A DNA stretch of 64,000 nt from positions 14,340,001-14,404,000 of the forward strand of contig NW_027480422.1 of NCBI RefSeq assembly GCF_051401765.1. Direction: 5' to 3'. This stretch comes from Calliopsis andreniformis (Eukaryota; Arthropoda; Insecta; Hymenoptera; Andrenidae). The notes under the pieces were generated by a model that was not told the DNA's origin, searched no databases, and saw only the letters and a list, made by a program, of their open reading frames with translations. The position numbers were made by a program, and so were the translations under genes. Of the stretch, positions 62,735 to 64,000 are shown one piece after another (the stretch's first letter is position 1; each line of letters opens with the position of its first letter).

Positions 62735-64000
62735 TCAGTATGAAAGTTATGTTCATTTATACGTTCCGGGCAACCTAGGCTTCACTCTAGGGCGTTGCTC
62801 CACCACATAGAATAACTACGGCCTTAGAAGTCAACGCCTGAAGCATAAAATACAATAAAAATACAACAGTTTTTTCATCGTATAACAGGAATAACTGCAA
62901 CAAGCCTGAAGGTAATGGTCATTTCCTCGATCCGGGCAGTCTACTCTTCTCTCTAGGGCGTTGCTCCACCAGTTCGAATAGTTAGGGCCTAACAAGTCAA
63001 CGCCAGAAGCATAAAGTACAATAGAAATACAACAGTTTTTCCAGCGTATAAAACGAATAATTGCAACCAGTGTGAAATTAATGGTCATTACTACGTTCCG
63101 AGCAACCTAGACCTCACTCTAGGGCGTTGTTACACCAGATCGAATAGACAGGGCCTAAGAAGTCAACGTCAGAAGCATAAAATACAATATAAGTACAACA
63201 GTTTTTCCATTGTATAAAACGAATAATTGCAACCTGTCAGAAAGTAATGGCCATTTCTGCGCTCCGGGTATCCTAGGCTTCACTCTGGGGCGTTGGTCCA
63301 CCAGATCCAATAGTTAGGGCGTAGGAAGTCAACGCCAGAAGCATAAAGTACAATAAAAATCCAACAGTTTGTAGATCGTATAACAGGAATAATTGCAACC
63401 AGTGTGAAAGTAATGGTCATTTCTACATTCCGCGCATCCTAGGCTTCACTCTAGGGCGCGCTACACCAGATCGAATAGCTAGGGGCTTAGAAAACAATGC
63501 CTGACGCATAAAATACAACAAAAATACAACAGGTTTTCTATTGTACAAAACGAATAATTGCATCCAGTGTGAAGGGAATGTTCAGTTCTACGTTCCGGGC
63601 AACATAGGCTTCACTCTAGGGCGTTCCTCCTCCAGGTCGAATAGTTAGGGAATTAGAAATCAACGCCGGAAGCATAAAATACAATAAAAATACTACAGTT
63701 TTTCCATCGTATAAAACGAATAATTGCAACTAGCGTGAAAGTAATGGCCATTTCTGCGTTCCGGGCAACCTAGGCTTCACTCTAGGGCGTTGCCCCGCCA
63801 CATCGATTAGCTACGGCCTTAGAAGTCAACGCCTGAAGCGTAAAATACAATAAAAATAGAACAGTTTTTTCATCGTATAACAGTAATAATTGCAACCAGA
63901 GTGAAAGTAATGGTCATTTCTACGTTTCTGGCGACCTAGGCTTCACTCTAGGGCGTTGTTCCACCAGACCGAATAGCTGGGGCCTTAGAAGTCAATGCCC
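62735..64000 (+). repeat. Monomeric satellite to the window edge
   Basis: About 7.6 ordinary monomers. The monomer at about 62830-63000 is a diverged relative of the CAACAAGCCTGAAGG class of the 22-monomer HOR. The array continues past base 64000 without a change in phase. Confidence 0.78.

Larger units (their letters stand above)
1..64000 (+). repeat. Tandem satellite array, ~166 bp monomer, about 386 copies, head to tail
   Basis: Successive copies of the landmark GAAGTCAACGCC start at 2, 168, 334, 500, 666 and 832, an exact 166-bp step, and the same landmark is still in phase at 22738, 32033, 43916, 54367 and 63987. Counting one 105-bp monomer, the total drift over 386 monomers is only about 29 bases, so there is no room for a hidden insertion. 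All copies have one orientation. In a monomer starting at GAAGTC, positions about 18-70 are AT-rich with short A- and T-tracts, and positions about 95-140 are GC-richer and the best conserved, including TTCTACGTTCCGGGCAACC and CTAGGGCGTTGCTCCACC. No gene, RNA gene or mobile element is visible. Known biology: arrays of this form are typical of eukaryotic centromeric and heterochromatic satellites. Inference: centromeric or pericentromeric location. The family and species are not recognised. Confidence 0.97.

Noticed and set aside
1..64000. Dozens of open frames of 60-115 residues on both strands with similar proteins (for example 65-residue plus-strand and 85-109-residue minus-strand frames)
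   Set aside because: They recur at the monomer period and fall at the same place in the monomer. Because 166 is not a multiple of 3, they end once the frame has moved through one or two monomers. Several begin at TTG (for example 2121), and none has a domain, signal or context. They are by-products of the satellite, not genes.
1..64000. CRISPR array
   Set aside because: The whole 166-bp unit is repeated with diffuse variation. There are no short conserved repeats separated by unique spacers and no cas genes.

Overview
The window is one uninterrupted block of tandemly repeated satellite DNA. A monomer of about 166 bp (about 41.6% GC in a consensus I built by eye) is repeated head to tail, always on the same strand, from base 1 to base 64000. 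About 386 monomer intervals fit between the first junction (base 2) and the last (about 63987). I found no recognisable gene, RNA gene, transposon, CRISPR array or unique spacer. Because 166 leaves a remainder of 1 when divided by 3, the reading frame shifts in every monomer. The recurring 60-115 residue open frames on both strands are by-products of the repeat.

This kind of array points to a eukaryotic chromosome, most likely centromeric, pericentromeric or another heterochromatic block of a plant or animal. I do not recognise the monomer family and cannot name the species. The repeat length matches the roughly 150-180 bp common for centromeric satellites and the length of DNA on a chromatosome, but length alone does not prove centromere function.

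The informative layer is above the monomer. Neighbouring monomers usually differ at many positions, but particular strings of monomers recur almost identically, so the array is a mosaic of higher-order repeats (HORs) and longer-range copies. Main blocks: 2-1470 copied at 22738-24206; about 1480-2515 copied at 12266-13468 with one monomer gained or lost; an 11-monomer HOR (1826 bp x 2) at about 3220-6871 with later partial copies to about 14700; a 9-monomer-spaced copy at about 16690-18834; a 3-monomer HOR at 19091-20086; a 6-monomer HOR at about 26723-28714; a 7-monomer HOR (1161 bp) at about 31020-33380 with pieces at 34395-37460; a 22-monomer HOR (about 3649 bp x 2) at 43391-50687 that itself contains a tandem pair of 6-monomer units; a 15-monomer-shortened relative at about 52846-54200; an interleaved set of long copies at 51220-58610; and a 4-monomer-spaced copy at about 61795-62734. 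The stretches between are monomeric satellite without an obvious short HOR.

The sequence itself shows the processes shaping the array: in-register gain or loss of whole monomers, sub-monomer patches resembling gene conversion, inherited 1-bp deletions that mark lineages, and one truncated 105-bp monomer at 39831-39935. All boundaries and mismatch counts were read by eye and should be taken as approximate to tens of bases unless a junction base is given.
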